64,000 nucleotides of DNA from Microbacterium forte (GCF_031885415.1 NZ_CP116871.1:2914001-2978000); one strand, 5' to 3'. Shown: positions 1 through 9,372, counted from the stretch's first letter. Translations and numbers: made by a program. Notes: a model not told the origin generated them from the sequence alone.

Positions 1-587
1 AGGTTCCACTTGCGGCGCGACGCGTCGGAGTCGAAGTCGGGGAACTCGGCGTAGTCCTCCGGGTTCATCACGTTCGAGAACCGCAGCGCCGTGATCGAGA
101 GGTCGGGATGCCAGCGCACGAGCTCCCTCGCCAGCTGCTCCTCGAGCGTCTTGACCAGCGAGTACACCGATTCGGGGCGGGCGGGGTAGTCCTCGTCGAC
201 GGGCACGTAGGGCGGAGGCACGTCGAACGGCAGGCCGAGCACGGTCTCGCTCGACGCGTAGACGACGCGCCGGATGCCGAGGCGCACCGCCGCCCAGAAC
301 ACGTTGAACGTGGCGGGCATGTTGTTGTGGAACGTGGCGACGTCGCTGCGGATGCCGGGGGCGGGGATCGCGCCGAGATGCACGACGGCATCGATGCCCT
401 CGTGTCGATCGCCGACGGCCGTGAAAGCGTCCACGACCTGGCCGTAATCCGTGAGGTCGACCTGCACGAAGTCCGGGCCGCGGACCCCGGCGACGTCCAT
501 TCCGATGACCTCGTATCCGTGGGCGCGGAGTTCCCGCGCGACGACGCTGCCGAGCTTGCCCGATGATCCCGTGAGTGCGATGCGCAT
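1..587 (-). CDS. NAD(P)-dependent epimerase/dehydratase (SDR), C-terminus cut by window edge
   Basis: The reverse strand reads an open frame from an ATG at 587 to the left edge, so about 195 N-terminal residues are present and the rest is missing. The N-terminus MRIALTGSSGKLGS carries the TGxxGxxG nucleotide-binding loop of extended short-chain dehydrogenases. A YxxxK catalytic pair is visible in SVYSLVKTLEEQ. The family interconverts nucleotide sugars or acts on sugar acids; the substrate cannot be told from this part. It is divergent from the LacI-type regulator with only 57 bp between starts, so the two may share control, and a sugar-related role would suit the adjacent arabinose operon, but that is inference. 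Confidence 0.85.
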   Translation of the reverse strand, partial: MRIALTGSSGKLGSVVARELRAHGYEVIGMDVAGVRGPDFVQVDLTDYGQVVDAFTAVGDRHEGIDAVVHLGAIPAPGIRSDVATFHNNMPATFNVFWAAVRLGIRRVVYASSETVLGLPFDVPPPYVPVDEDYPARPESVYSLVKTLEEQLARELVRWHPDLSITALRFSNVMNPEDYAEFPDFDSDASRRKWN

Positions 588-631
588 GTCACCAGAGTGG
601 CACGAAGAAGAGGCGCCGGGGCCGCTCGGCA

Positions 632-637
632 TACACT
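632..637 (+). promoter_or_regulatory. -10 box TACACT of a probable leaderless promoter for the LacI regulator
   Basis: TACACT ends 7 nt before the GTG at 645 and no Shine-Dalgarno sequence precedes that GTG. This spacing puts the transcription start at or beside the start codon, the arrangement of leaderless actinobacterial transcripts. No good -35 hexamer is seen. Confidence 0.5.
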
Positions 638-644
638 CGTCGGC

Positions 645-1658
645 GTGAGTGACACGAGCAGCGAGCCCCGTCGCACTGTCGGCGTGCGTGACGTCGCCGT
701 GCTCGCCGGGGTCTCTCGGCAGACGGTGTCACGGGTGCTGAACGACCACCCCGAGGTCGCCGCCGAGACCCGCGAACGGGTGCTCGCCGCGATGACCGAG
801 CTCGGCTACCGCATGAACAACGCCGCCAGGGCACTGGGCACGCGGCGCTCCCGCACGCTCGGTGTGCTGGCCACCGACGCCCTGCACTATGGGCCCTCGC
901 GCAGCATCGCCGCGCTCGAGGCCGCAGCCCGCGAGGTCGGCTACTGGCTGAGTGCGGCCTTCGCGGATGCCGGAGACGCCGACGCGGTCATCGCCGCGGT
1001 CGACCACCTCGTGATGCAGGGCGTCGAAGGCATCGTCGTCGTCGCCCCGCACGCCCACACCCTCGATGCGCTCGACGAGCTGCGCATCGGCGTGCCGGTC
1101 GTCACGCTGCACGCGGCCGACCGAGGAGCCCGCGGCCTCTCGGTCGACCAGGCCGCGGGAGCCAGGCTCGCCGTCGCGGCGCTCGCCGACGCGGGGCACA
1201 CGCGCATCGCGCACCTGGCCGGACCCGCCGACTGGCTCGAAGCAGAGTCCCGCACGCAGGGATTCGCAGACGAGCTCGCCGCGCGTGGGCTCGCCGCCGG
1301 CCCCGTGTTCGAGGGTGATTGGACAGCAGGCTCGGGCTACGCGGCCGTCGACGCCGTGCGGAAGTCGGGCGTGACGGCTGTGTTCGCGGCCAACGACCAG
1401 ATGGCGCTCGGGCTGCTCGGCGGGCTGCATGAGGTCGGGCTCTCGGTGCCGGGCGACATCAGCGTGGTGGGCTTCGACGACACCCCGGATGCCGCCTACT
1501 ACTGGCCCAAGCTGACGACCGTGCGACAGGACTTCTCCGAGCTGGCGCGCCGAGCGGTGGCGGCGGTGCTGGCGGACAGCGACGGAGCGCCGGCATCCGA
1601 TCTCCCGCCCGTGGCTCCCGTGCTCGTGACCCGTGATTCGGTCGCCCCGCCCCGCTGA
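645..1658 (+). CDS. LacI-family transcriptional regulator, probable L-arabinose repressor
   Basis: Protein of 337 aa, the usual LacI-family length. Residues about 10-65 form the LacI helix-turn-helix and hinge (VRDVAVLAGVSRQTVSRVLN, then a YRMNNAARALG hinge-helix region). The rest is a periplasmic-binding-like sugar sensor ending in the typical VVGFDDTPDAAYYWP and LTTVRQD segments. I chose the GTG at 645 over an upstream GTG at 597 because MSDTSSEPRRTVGV places the HTH at the expected distance and a -10 box sits just ahead. It lies directly upstream of araD-kinase-araA-mutarotase, and a perfect palindrome stands between, so it most likely represses that operon and responds to arabinose or a product of it. 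Confidence 0.9.
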   Translation: MSDTSSEPRRTVGVRDVAVLAGVSRQTVSRVLNDHPEVAAETRERVLAAMTELGYRMNNAARALGTRRSRTLGVLATDALHYGPSRSIAALEAAAREVGYWLSAAFADAGDADAVIAAVDHLVMQGVEGIVVVAPHAHTLDALDELRIGVPVVTLHAADRGARGLSVDQAAGARLAVAALADAGHTRIAHLAGPADWLEAESRTQGFADELAARGLAAGPVFEGDWTAGSGYAAVDAVRKSGVTAVFAANDQMALGLLGGLHEVGLSVPGDISVVGFDDTPDAAYYWPKLTTVRQDFSELARRAVAAVLADSDGAPASDLPPVAPVLVTRDSVAPPR

Positions 1659-1690
1659 GCCTCCGCACTGCCGCGGCGAGCATCCGCGTC

Positions 1691-1737
1691 TTGACGGTCG
1701 GCAGACCCCCGTGACACACTTCTGTGACCGGTCACAG
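1691..1737 (+). promoter_or_regulatory. Promoter and 16-bp LacI-type operator of the arabinose operon
   Basis: A -35-like TTGACG lies at 1691-1696 and a weak -10-like CACACT at 1715-1720. Immediately after it CTGTGACCGGTCACAG at 1722-1737 is a perfect 16-bp palindrome with the central CG typical of LacI-family operators. Its position over the expected transcription start would let a bound repressor block initiation. Confidence 0.7.
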
Positions 1738-1763
1738 TGACCACCGCCGACCCTGAGGTACCC

Positions 1764-2483
1764 GTGAGCAACGAAGCCCCCGTCTTCTCCGCCGAGATCG
1801 ACGCATCGATCCAGGCCGTCCGCGAAGATGTCGCCCGCCTGCACGCCGAACTGGTCCGCAACGGCCTCGTCGTCTGGACCGGCGGCAACGTCTCCGGCCG
1901 CGTGCCCGGCGCCGACCTGTTCGTCATCAAGCCGTCGGGCGTGAGCTACGACGACCTCGCCCCCGAGAACATGATCCTGTGCGACCTCGACGGTGCCGTG
2001 ATCGCCGGAACCGCCGGGAGTGAACGCGCGCCCTCGAGCGACACCGCGGCCCACGCCTACGTCTACCGCCACATGCCCACCGTCGGGGGCGTCGTGCACA
2101 CCCACTCGACGTTCGCCGTCGCCTGGGCGGCCCGCGGCGAGGAGATCCCGTGCGTGATCACCGCCATGGCAGACGAGTTCGGCGGTCCGATCCCGGTGGG
2201 CCCGTTCGCGATCATCGGCGACGACTCGATCGGTCACGGAATCGTGCAGACCCTCAGCGGCCACCGCAGCCGCGCGGTGCTCATGCAGAACCACGGCCCC
2301 TTCACGATCGGGGTCGACGCGAAGGATGCCGTGAAGGCCGCCGTCATGGTCGAGGACGTCGCCCGCACCGTGCACTACGCCCGTGAGGCGGGCCCCCTCA
2401 TCCCGATTCCGCAGGAGGCGATCGACAGCCTCTTCCACCGCTACCAGAACGTCTACGGACAGAACTCGGACGCCCGACGATGA
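1764..2483 (+). CDS. araD: L-ribulose-5-phosphate 4-epimerase
   Basis: Class II aldolase/epimerase fold, 239 aa, near the 231 aa of E. coli AraD. It converts L-ribulose 5-phosphate to D-xylulose 5-phosphate, the last arabinose-specific step before the pentose phosphate pathway. Visible motifs are the phosphate-binding TGGNVSGR and IKPSGVSYDDL, and the zinc-binding histidines in VVHTHSTFAVAW and in MQNHGPF further on. I chose the GTG at 1764 because GAGG lies 5 nt upstream; a GTG at 1737 in the same frame falls inside the operator. It overlaps the kinase start by 4 nt (ATGA), so translation is probably coupled. Confidence 0.93.
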   Translation: MSNEAPVFSAEIDASIQAVREDVARLHAELVRNGLVVWTGGNVSGRVPGADLFVIKPSGVSYDDLAPENMILCDLDGAVIAGTAGSERAPSSDTAAHAYVYRHMPTVGGVVHTHSTFAVAWAARGEEIPCVITAMADEFGGPIPVGPFAIIGDDSIGHGIVQTLSGHRSRAVLMQNHGPFTIGVDAKDAVKAAVMVEDVARTVHYAREAGPLIPIPQEAIDSLFHRYQNVYGQNSDARR

Positions 2484-4111
2484 GCGACACGACCACTACG
2501 CCCGACACGACCCGCACCGCAGCCCGCGACGACATCCTCGCCGCCCGCACGAGCCTCGGCATCGAGCTCGGCTCCACGCGCATCAAGGCGTGCCTGATCG
2601 GATCGGATGCCACGGAGGTGCTCGCCACCGGCTCGTTCGCATGGGAGAACCGGCTCGAAGACGGCCTCTGGACGTACGCGATCGACGAGGTCTGGGCCGG
2701 ACTCCAGGCGGCTTACGCCGCTCTCGTCGCCGACGCGGAGAGCCGCCACGGCGTGCGTCCCGAGACCTTCGGCGCGATCGGCATCTCGGCGATGATGCAC
2801 GGCTACCTCGCGTTCGACGCGCAGGGCGAGCTGCTCGTGCCGTTCCGCACCTGGCGCAACACCAACACGGGTGCCGCGGCGGCCGAGCTGACCGACCTGC
2901 TCGGCGTCAACATCCCGCTGCGCTGGTCGATCGCGCACCTGCACCAGGCGGTGCTCGACGGCGAGGCGCATGTGCCGCAGCTCGACTTCGTCACGACCCT
3001 CGCCGGGTACGTGCACGAACGGCTCACGGGCGAACGAGTGCTGGGCGTCGGCGACGCCTCCGGCATGTTCCCGATCGACTCGAGCGCCGGCGACTACGAC
3101 GAGCGGATGCTGCAGGCATACGACGCCCGCGCCGCCGACCGCCTTCCGGCGACCGCACGAGACCTCTTCCCGACAGTGCTCCCGGCCGGAGCGGCCGCAG
3201 GCTCCCTCACCGCCGAGGGCGCAGCGCTGCTCGACCCCAGCGGTGCGCTGAAGCCCGGCATCCCGCTCTGCCCGCCCGAGGGCGACGCCGGCACCGGCAT
3301 GGTGGCGACCAACTCGGTGTCTCCTCGCACGGGCAACGTCTCGGCGGGGACGAGCATCTTCGCCATGGTCGTGCTCGAGCGACCGCTCACCGAGGTGCAC
3401 CACGAGCTCGACCTCGTGACCACGCCGGCCGGCGACGCCGTCGCCATGGTGCACTGCAACAACGGTGCCAGCGAACTCGCCGCCTGGGCCGGTCTCTTCA
3501 CCCGCTTCTCCGCGGCAGCGGGTCAGCCGCTGAGCGACGACGCCGTCTTCGACGCGCTGTTCCGCGAGGCTCTCGACGGTGAGGCGGATGCCGGTGGGCT
3601 GCTGGCGTACAACCACCTCGCCGGCGAGCCGATCGCGGGTCTCACCGAGGGGCGTCCGCTGTTCGTGCGCACGCCCGGCAGCGCCTTCACGCTCGGCAAC
3701 TTCATGCGCTCGCAGCTCTACGGCGTCTTCGGAACGCTCGCGCTGGGGATGCAGGTGCTCACCGCCGAGGGCGTCGAACTCGACCGCATGTTCGCGCACG
3801 GGGGCATGTTCCGCACGGCCGGGGTCGCGCAGCGCTTCCTCGCCGGAGCGCTGGGTGCTCCGGTCGCTGTCGGGGAGCTCGCCTCCGAGGGCGGCGCGTG
3901 GGGCATCGCCGTGCTCGCGTCGTACCTCGCGCACGCCGAGTCCGCCTCGCTGGGCGAGTACCTCGACCGCGACGTGTTCGCGACGGCATCCCTCTCGGTC
4001 GCCGACCCCGACCCTGCCGACGTCGCCGGCTTCGCCGCCTACCTCGATCGCTACCGTGCCGGCCTCGCCATCGAGGCCGCCGCAACCACCGCTCTCCGTC
4101 CCGGTCGCTGA
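2480..4111 (+). CDS. FGGY-family carbohydrate kinase, probable L-ribulokinase (non-classical AraB)
   Basis: FGGY sugar kinase of 543 aa located between araD and araA, so it presumably phosphorylates L-ribulose. The N-terminal ATPase domain begins after about 30 variable residues with [16 protein letters not shown], the first phosphate loop; [24 protein letters not shown] and the C-terminal [12 protein letters not shown] follow. The sequence is clearly unlike enterobacterial AraB, lacking the latter's GVDSTGSTPAP and KDHTA stretches, and belongs to the divergent FGGY group found in arabinose operons of other phyla. Assignment to ribulose rests on operon context. Confidence 0.85.
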   Translation: MSDTTTTPDTTRTAARDDILAARTSLGIELGSTRIKACLIGSDATEVLATGSFAWENRLEDGLWTYAIDEVWAGLQAAYAALVADAESRHGVRPETFGAIGISAMMHGYLAFDAQGELLVPFRTWRNTNTGAAAAELTDLLGVNIPLRWSIAHLHQAVLDGEAHVPQLDFVTTLAGYVHERLTGERVLGVGDASGMFPIDSSAGDYDERMLQAYDARAADRLPATARDLFPTVLPAGAAAGSLTAEGAALLDPSGALKPGIPLCPPEGDAGTGMVATNSVSPRTGNVSAGTSIFAMVVLERPLTEVHHELDLVTTPAGDAVAMVHCNNGASELAAWAGLFTRFSAAAGQPLSDDAVFDALFREALDGEADAGGLLAYNHLAGEPIAGLTEGRPLFVRTPGSAFTLGNFMRSQLYGVFGTLALGMQVLTAEGVELDRMFAHGGMFRTAGVAQRFLAGALGAPVAVGELASEGGAWGIAVLASYLAHAESASLGEYLDRDVFATASLSVADPDPADVAGFAAYLDRYRAGLAIEAAATTALRPGR

Positions 4112-4182
4112 GCGCGAGGAGCGAGGCGAAGCGCACACTTCTTCGCGTTTCGTCTCGGTGCTTCGCTCCTCGCTCAACGACC
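4108..4182. repeat. REP-like inverted repeat pair between kinase gene and araA
   Basis: The left half (4108-4133) contains GAGCGCGAGGAGCGAGGCG; the right half (4145-4182) reads in reverse as GTTGAGCGAGGAGCGAAGC followed by ACCGAGACGAAACGC. The two halves can fold on each other. The same sequence family recurs at 21846-21884 and four times inside the gene at 28287. It may also attenuate readthrough into araA. Confidence 0.75.
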
Positions 4183-4200
4183 GAATATGAAAGGCCTCTC

Positions 4201-5724
4201 ATGACCCGCACCCCGCTCACCACCTCGCTCGACGGCTACGAGGTCTGGTTCCTCACCGGCAGCCAGCACCTCTACGGCCCCGAGACGCTCGCCCAGGTCG
4301 CCGACCAGTCGCAGCAGATCGCCCGCATCCTCGACGAGGCGGGCGAGGTTCCCGTGAAGATCGTCTGGAAGCCGGTGCTGACGGATGCCGCCGCCATCAA
4401 GCGCACCGCGCTCGAGGCGAACGCCGACGACCGGGTCATCGGCCTGATCGCGTGGATGCACACGTTCAGCCCCGCCAAGATGTGGATCGCCGGTCTCGAC
4501 GCGCTGCAGAAGCCGCTCGCGCACCTGCACACGCAGGCGAACGTCGAGCTGCCCTGGGCGGACATCGACTTCGACTTCATGAACCTGAATCAGGCCGCGC
4601 ACGGCGACCGCGAGTTCGGCTACATCCAGACGCGCCTCGGCGTGCCGCGCAAGACCGTCGTCGGTCACGCGAGCGACCCGCGGGTGCGTCAGGAGATCGC
4701 GACGTGGCAGCGTGCGGCCGCCGGCCTCGCGGCCTCCCGCTCGCTCAAGCTCGCCCGCTTCGGCGACAACATGCGTTACGTCGCCGTCACCGAGGGTGAC
4801 AAGACCGAGGCAGAGCTGCGCTTCGGCGTGCAGGTCAACACCTGGGGCGTGAACGATCTGGCGGATGCCGTCGCCGCGGCATCCGACTCCGAGATCGACG
4901 CCCTCGTGGCCGAGTACGAGGAGCTGTACGAGGTCGTGCCGGAGCTGCGCCGCGGTGGTGACCGCCACCAGTCTCTGCGTGACGGAGCCGCGATCGAGAT
5001 CGGTCTGCGGACGTTCCTCGAAGAGGGGGGCTTCGGCGCCTTCACCACGTCGTTCGAAGACCTCGGCGCGCTGACGCAGCTGCCCGGTCTCGCGGTGCAG
5101 CGCCTGATGGCCGAGGGATACGGCTTCGGTGCCGAGGGCGACTGGAAGACCGCGATCCTCGTGCGCGTCGCGAATGTGATGGGTGCGGGGCTGCCCGGTG
5201 GGGCGAGCCTCATGGAGGACTACACCTACGACATGACCCCCGGCGACGAGCTGATCCTCGGCGCGCACATGCTGGAGGTCTCGCCGTCGCTCACCACCGC
5301 GAAGCCGACGCTCGAGATCCACCCGCTCGGCATCGGCGGCAAGGACGACCCGGTGCGCCTGGTCTTCACCGCCGACCCCGGCCCCGCGATCGTCGTCGCG
5401 CTCAGCGACATGCGCGACCGGTTCCGCCTCACCGCGAACGTCGTCGAGAACGTGCCGCCGCGCCAGTCGCTGCCGAAGCTCCCGGTGGGCCGCGCTGTCT
5501 GGAAGCCGCAGCCCGACTTCACCACGAGCGCCGCCGCGTGGCTGACCGCCGGTGCCGCGCACCACACCGTCATGTCGACGGCCGTCGGGCTCGAGGCCTT
5601 CCGCGACTTCGCCGAGATGGCCGAGGTCGAGCTGCTCGTGATCGACGATGCGACCACCCTGCCCGAGTTCCAGAAGCAGGTGCGCTGGAACCAGGCGTAC
5701 TACCGACTGGCTCAGGGGCTGTGA
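4201..5724 (+). CDS. araA: L-arabinose isomerase
   Basis: Protein of 507 aa, matching the 500-aa family size. It isomerises L-arabinose to L-ribulose in the cytosol using Mn2+. The N-terminus [13 protein letters not shown] is the family signature, and [50 protein letters not shown] and [14 protein letters not shown] are all typical AraA blocks. The ATG at 4201 is chosen because the signature starts a few residues after it and AAAGG lies about 10 nt upstream; the frame is open further upstream but that part is the preceding gene and the REP-like repeat. Its stop codon overlaps the next start by 1 nt. Confidence 0.97.
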   Translation: MTRTPLTTSLDGYEVWFLTGSQHLYGPETLAQVADQSQQIARILDEAGEVPVKIVWKPVLTDAAAIKRTALEANADDRVIGLIAWMHTFSPAKMWIAGLDALQKPLAHLHTQANVELPWADIDFDFMNLNQAAHGDREFGYIQTRLGVPRKTVVGHASDPRVRQEIATWQRAAAGLAASRSLKLARFGDNMRYVAVTEGDKTEAELRFGVQVNTWGVNDLADAVAAASDSEIDALVAEYEELYEVVPELRRGGDRHQSLRDGAAIEIGLRTFLEEGGFGAFTTSFEDLGALTQLPGLAVQRLMAEGYGFGAEGDWKTAILVRVANVMGAGLPGGASLMEDYTYDMTPGDELILGAHMLEVSPSLTTAKPTLEIHPLGIGGKDDPVRLVFTADPGPAIVVALSDMRDRFRLTANVVENVPPRQSLPKLPVGRAVWKPQPDFTTSAAAWLTAGAAHHTVMSTAVGLEAFRDFAEMAEVELLVIDDATTLPEFQKQVRWNQAYYRLAQGL

Positions 5725-6683
5725 TGACCGACGTCTCCTCCGCCGCCGTCGATGTGGCGACCGCAGCGCGACCGCGCTCAGGACGGCAGCTGCGCATCGC
5801 AGGTCACGGCTACGAGGCCGTGATCGCGAGCGTCGGCGCATCGCTGCGTGTGCTCACGTTCGAGGGACGCGATCTGGTCGTGCCGTTCGACGCCGACGAG
5901 GTGCGGCCCGGATACCGCGGCACCACCCTCGCGCCGTGGCCCAACCGCATCGTCGACGGCCGTTACACGTTCGGCGGCGCCGAGCAGCAGCTGGCTCTCA
6001 CCGAACCCGCCCGCGGCCAGGCGCTGCACGGCCTCCTCGCGTGGGCGGAGTTCGAGGATCGCCTCGTGCTCGACGACCGCGTCGTGCTTGCGGCCGTGAT
6101 CGAGCCGCAGATGGGATACCCGTTCCGCGTCGAGGTCGAGACCGAATACCGCATCGACATCGACGGGCTGCGTCAGACGGTGACCGCGCGCAACCTCGGG
6201 GCGGATGCTGCGCCCTGGGGCACCGGACCGCATCCCTATCTCGTCGCCGGCCCCGAGGGCCGGGTGGACGACTGGACGCTCACGCTGCCGGCATCCGAGG
6301 TGCTCACCGTCACGCCCGACCGGTTGAACCCGGTTGCTCTCGAGGCCGTGGCGGAGCATCCGGAATGGGACTTCCGCGCAGCGCGCCGCATCGGCGACGT
6401 CTTCATCGACCACGCCTTCACCGGTCTCGCCCGTGACGGCGGAGTCGCCGAGGTGCGGCTCGTGACGGATGCCGGAACCGGCGTCGCGATGACGTTCGAC
6501 GAGCGCTGCCCGTGGGTGCAGGTGCACACGGCCGACAACCCGGGGATCGATGCGATCCACCGCATCGGTCTCGCGGTCGAGCCGATGACCTGCCCGCCCG
6601 ATGCCTTCAACTCGGCAACCGACCTCGTCGTGCTCGAACCCCGCGCGACGCACGCCGCATCCTGGCGGATCTCCGCCGTCTGA
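5724..6683 (+). CDS. Aldose 1-epimerase (mutarotase), GalM-like
   Basis: Protein of 319 aa from an ATG overlapping the araA stop (TGATG). The galactose-mutarotase-like fold is shown by PGYRGTTLAPWPNRI (substrate-binding N-R pair), QALHGLLAWAEF with the catalytic histidine, and the TGPHPYLV histidine region near the middle. The enzyme interconverts alpha and beta anomers; last in the arabinose operon, it would supply the anomer that AraA uses. The general family includes YihR and glucose-6-phosphate epimerases, so the sugar is inferred from context. Confidence 0.9.
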   Translation: MTDVSSAAVDVATAARPRSGRQLRIAGHGYEAVIASVGASLRVLTFEGRDLVVPFDADEVRPGYRGTTLAPWPNRIVDGRYTFGGAEQQLALTEPARGQALHGLLAWAEFEDRLVLDDRVVLAAVIEPQMGYPFRVEVETEYRIDIDGLRQTVTARNLGADAAPWGTGPHPYLVAGPEGRVDDWTLTLPASEVLTVTPDRLNPVALEAVAEHPEWDFRAARRIGDVFIDHAFTGLARDGGVAEVRLVTDAGTGVAMTFDERCPWVQVHTADNPGIDAIHRIGLAVEPMTCPPDAFNSATDLVVLEPRATHAASWRISAV

Positions 6684-6720
6684 GTCGCTCGGCGGCCGCC
6701 GGCGGGCTCCCGCGGCGTGA

Positions 6721-6770
6721 GTGGTCAAAAGAGCATCCGGACGAGCCGTCTCAGGTGCGTTTCTGACCAC
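6721..6770. repeat. Intergenic 50-bp hairpin, copy 1 (degenerate), between convergent genes
   Basis: The segment begins GTGGTCAAAAGAGCATCCGG and ends GTGCGTTTCTGACCAC, two imperfectly complementary arms. It is a diverged copy of the elements at 8501-8550 and 36136-36185. It lies between the stop codons of the convergent mutarotase and DJ-1-type genes, where it could act as a bidirectional terminator. Confidence 0.7.
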
Positions 6771-6795
6771 CCACGCGCGCGCGGACGGTGACGCG

Positions 6796-7461
6796 TCAGG
6801 CGAGAGCCGCGATCAGGGCCTGGGCGGCGGATGCCGATGACTGCGGGTTCTGTCCGGTGATGAGCTGGCCGTCGACGATCGTGTGATCGCTCCAGGGATC
6901 GGTGACCTCGACGTCGGCGCCGAGACCGCGCAGCGAGGTCTCGAGAAGGAACGGTGCGCGATCGGCGAGTCCGCCGATGCGCTCCTCCTCATCGGAGAAG
7001 CCGGTGATTCGGCGCCCGGCGACCAGGGGCTCGCCGGCGGAATCGCGCGCGGGCAGCAGAGCCGCGAGACCGTGGCATACGGCGGCCAGCGGGCGGCCGG
7101 CGGCGACGGTCGCCGAGATGAGCGCCGCCGAGTCGGCATCCACTGCGAGGTCCTGCATCGGGCCGTGGCCGCCCGGATAGTAGACGGCCGCGTAGTCGGC
7201 GGCGTCGACGTCGGCGAGCACCAGGGGAGTGGTGAGCCCCGGGATCTGCGCGAGGGCCGCGGCATCGCCTTCGCCGAGGCTCGACGAGTCGGCCACCGGC
7301 TCGACACCGCCGGGAGTCGCGAAGACGACGTCATGACCTGCTGCGGTGAGCAGTCGATACGGGGCGAGCAGTTCTTCGGCCCAGTAGCCGGTGGGGTGCT
7401 CGGTGCCGTCGGACAGGGTCCAGGTGCGGGCGCCGGTGACGACGAAGAGGACGGATGACAT
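6796..7461 (-). CDS. DJ-1/PfpI (class I glutamine amidotransferase-like) protein, Hsp31-type
   Basis: Protein of 221 aa from ATG at 7461, with GGGAG ahead of it. The fold is visible from MSSVLFVVTGA, AEELLAPYRLLTAAGHDVVF, YYPGGHGPMQDLA and the nucleophile elbow LAAVCHGLAALL carrying the reactive cysteine. The Hsp31/YDR533C group has glyoxalase III or deglycase-like activity and stress roles; the exact reaction here is not determined by sequence. It is divergent from a LysR regulator with 94 bp between, so that regulator probably controls it. Confidence 0.85.
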   Translation of the reverse strand: MSSVLFVVTGARTWTLSDGTEHPTGYWAEELLAPYRLLTAAGHDVVFATPGGVEPVADSSSLGEGDAAALAQIPGLTTPLVLADVDAADYAAVYYPGGHGPMQDLAVDADSAALISATVAAGRPLAAVCHGLAALLPARDSAGEPLVAGRRITGFSDEEERIGGLADRAPFLLETSLRGLGADVEVTDPWSDHTIVDGQLITGQNPQSSASAAQALIAALA

Positions 7462-7536
7462 GGATGCTCCCAAGGGGTCGGACGACGGATGCCGTGCGGA
7501 TGCGATATCCGGCACAACCGCGGGGATCGAGAGGCG

Positions 7537-7570
7537 ATTCCGATAGATTGCCGATATGAGCAATCGGAAT
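7537..7570. promoter_or_regulatory. Inverted repeat over the LysR start; -10 box TAGATT
   Basis: ATTCCGAT at 7537-7544 and ATCGGAAT at 7563-7570 are exact inverted 8-mers flanking the ATG at 7556. A TAGATT hexamer at 7544-7549 lies 6 nt before that ATG, consistent with a leaderless transcript. The dyad could be an autoregulatory site for the LysR protein. Confidence 0.4.
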
Positions 7571-8455
7571 TCCGATGGACTGCAGGACCTCGGGCTGTGG
7601 CGCACCTTCCTCGCCGCGCACCGGTCGGGGTCGGTGTCAGCGGCGGCGCGCACACTCGGCCTCGCGCAGTCATCCGTGACGACGCAGCTTCAAGCGCTGG
7701 ACGTGAGCGTCGGTGAGCCGCTGTTCGTGCGTCATGCCCGCGGCATCCGCCCGACGCCGCGCGCCGACGAGCTCGCAGCCCGGCTCTCCGGTCCACTCGA
7801 CGCGCTGGCGGATGCTCTCGGCACCCGCCCCGCCGCCGAACCGCCGATCGTGCGACTGGGCGGCGCCGCCGAGTTCCTGGCCAGCGTCGCCGCACCCGCT
7901 CTCGCCCCCGCTGTCGCAGACGGGATGCGGCTCGCGGTGACCACCGGCCTGGCCGACGATCTGCTCGAGCAGCTCAGGGTCGGCAGCCTCGACCTCGTGA
8001 TCTCGGCGGTGCGTCCGCGCGGGCGGGGGCTGCCGTCCGTGCCGTTCTTCGACGAGGAGTTCGCACTCGTCGCGGCACCGGCGCTCGGCATCGCGCATTC
8101 CCCCGTCCTCACGCGGGACGCCCTCACCGACGCGCCCCTGCTGGCCTACGACCGCGACGTGCCGATCCTGCGCCGGTACTGGCGGCATGTCTTCGGCATC
8201 CGTCTCGACCGCGAACCCGCTCTGGTCTTCCCGGATCTGCGTGCGCTCGCCGCCGCCGCCGTCGCCGGAGCGGGCGTCACCGTGCTGCCGACCTACCTGA
8301 TCGCCGACGAGCTCGCCGACGGGAGGCTCGTCGACCTGCGTCCGACCGACGACCCGCCGATCAACACCCTGCACCTCGTGCGACGACCGGGGCCGCTGGC
8401 CGAGGGGGTCGCGGTGGTCGAGCAGGCGCTGCGCGCCGCCGTCGCCGACCTCTGA
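7556..8455 (+). CDS. LysR-family transcriptional regulator
   Basis: Protein of 299 aa. The N-terminal winged helix-turn-helix is seen in LWRTFLAAHRSGSVSAAART, then AQSSVTTQLQALD and FVRHARGIRPTPRADELA, the conserved LysR DNA-binding stretch. The C-terminal half is the substrate-binding domain (LVISAVRPRG, VAGAGVTVLPTYLI). It is divergent from the DJ-1/PfpI gene, the usual arrangement for a LysR regulator and its target. The co-inducer is unknown. Confidence 0.92.
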   Translation: MSNRNSDGLQDLGLWRTFLAAHRSGSVSAAARTLGLAQSSVTTQLQALDVSVGEPLFVRHARGIRPTPRADELAARLSGPLDALADALGTRPAAEPPIVRLGGAAEFLASVAAPALAPAVADGMRLAVTTGLADDLLEQLRVGSLDLVISAVRPRGRGLPSVPFFDEEFALVAAPALGIAHSPVLTRDALTDAPLLAYDRDVPILRRYWRHVFGIRLDREPALVFPDLRALAAAAVAGAGVTVLPTYLIADELADGRLVDLRPTDDPPINTLHLVRRPGPLAEGVAVVEQALRAAVADL

Positions 8456-8500
8456 CCTGCCGCCCTCAGCCTGCCGCCCTCAGCTCGCGCGACGGCGTGC

Positions 8501-8550
8501 GTGGTCGAAAGCGCATCCGAAACGGCGGTTTCCGGTGCTTTTTCGACCCC
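8501..8550. repeat. Intergenic 50-bp hairpin, copy 2, between convergent genes
   Basis: It starts GTGGTCGAAAGCGCATCCGA and ends GGTGCTTTTTCGACCCC; arms pair with a few mismatches. It is closely related to the perfect copy at 36136-36185. Like copy 1 it lies between convergent stop codons (8455 and 8585), and TTTTT gives the plus-strand side a terminator-like tail. Confidence 0.75.
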
Positions 8551-8584
8551 GCAGCCCGCCGGGACCGCCGCCGAGCCGGCCGCC

Positions 8585-9172
8585 TCAGCGGTTGAGCCAG
8601 CGGCGCAGCGTGCGCGTGACCCAGGGCAGCACCCAGTAGGTCATGATCGGGGTCAGCACGACCGTCGTCGCGAGCACCCGCAACCAGATCGGCAGCTCGT
8701 TCCAGCCGGGGATCGGGCTCATCGCATAGGTGAAGACGAGGTTGAGCGGGAAGAACCCGAGCCAGATCGACACGGCCTGCTTCCAGCGCGGGGGAGTGCT
8801 GACCATCGCGACCGTGGTCGTCGAGCCGTCGGCCCGAGGGAGGGTGATGGTGTCGGTGGTCGGCTCGTCGAACCATCCCTCGATGCCGCTGCGGCGGCGC
8901 ACGCGCTCGCTGCGCACGAACTGCTCGCCGGTCGACTTCCACCACTCGCGCTCGCCGGACTGCTCCCAGGCGAGGAGCGACTTCTCGTCGGAGAAGCGGT
9001 AGAGCATGTGCCAGACGTGCGAGTCCTCGCCGTCGCGCACCCATCCGGATCCGAGGAAGCCGGGGTACCGGTGCGCGAGGTTCACGCCGGTCTGCACCCA
9101 GGCAGTGGCCTCGGCGACATGCTCCGGGTCGAGCTCGCGGCGGATGGAGACGGTGATGGGTTCGCTGGACAT
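8585..9172 (-). CDS. Antibiotic biosynthesis monooxygenase (ABM)-type domain fused to membrane anchor
   Basis: Protein of 195 aa. Residues about 5-105 resemble the ABM/dimeric ferredoxin-like domain (ITVSIRRELDPEHVAEATAW, HMLYRFSDEKSLLAWEQS). The C-terminal third has two hydrophobic segments, WLGFFPLNLVFTYAMS and WLRVLATTVVLTPIMTYWVL, followed by a basic tail, so it should sit in the cytoplasmic membrane with the ABM domain in the cytosol. Proteins of this layout are usually annotated only by domain; no catalytic role is established for them. It is alone on the reverse strand. Confidence 0.8.
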   Translation of the reverse strand: MSSEPITVSIRRELDPEHVAEATAWVQTGVNLAHRYPGFLGSGWVRDGEDSHVWHMLYRFSDEKSLLAWEQSGEREWWKSTGEQFVRSERVRRRSGIEGWFDEPTTDTITLPRADGSTTTVAMVSTPPRWKQAVSIWLGFFPLNLVFTYAMSPIPGWNELPIWLRVLATTVVLTPIMTYWVLPWVTRTLRRWLNR

Positions 9173-9372
9173 GGTGGGTCCTCGGAGAGTGCGGTCGCCC
9201 GGATCACGGGCGCCTCGACGGTGGGGGATGCGCCAGGGTGCGGGCGCACCAACGATTGTATTTCGGATGCCGGGGGCCGCCGTCCGTTTTCGCGGCGCGC
9301 GAAGACGTCATCTCACCCATCCGATGCCGCCGTCCGGCGACTCGGCCCCGCGACAGGGTGAGAATAGGAGGC

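Noticed and set aside
1722..1737. Palindrome considered as a terminator hairpin
   Set aside because: No loop is possible in a contiguous 16-bp palindrome, it has the central CG of a LacI operator, and it overlaps the expected transcription start of araD.
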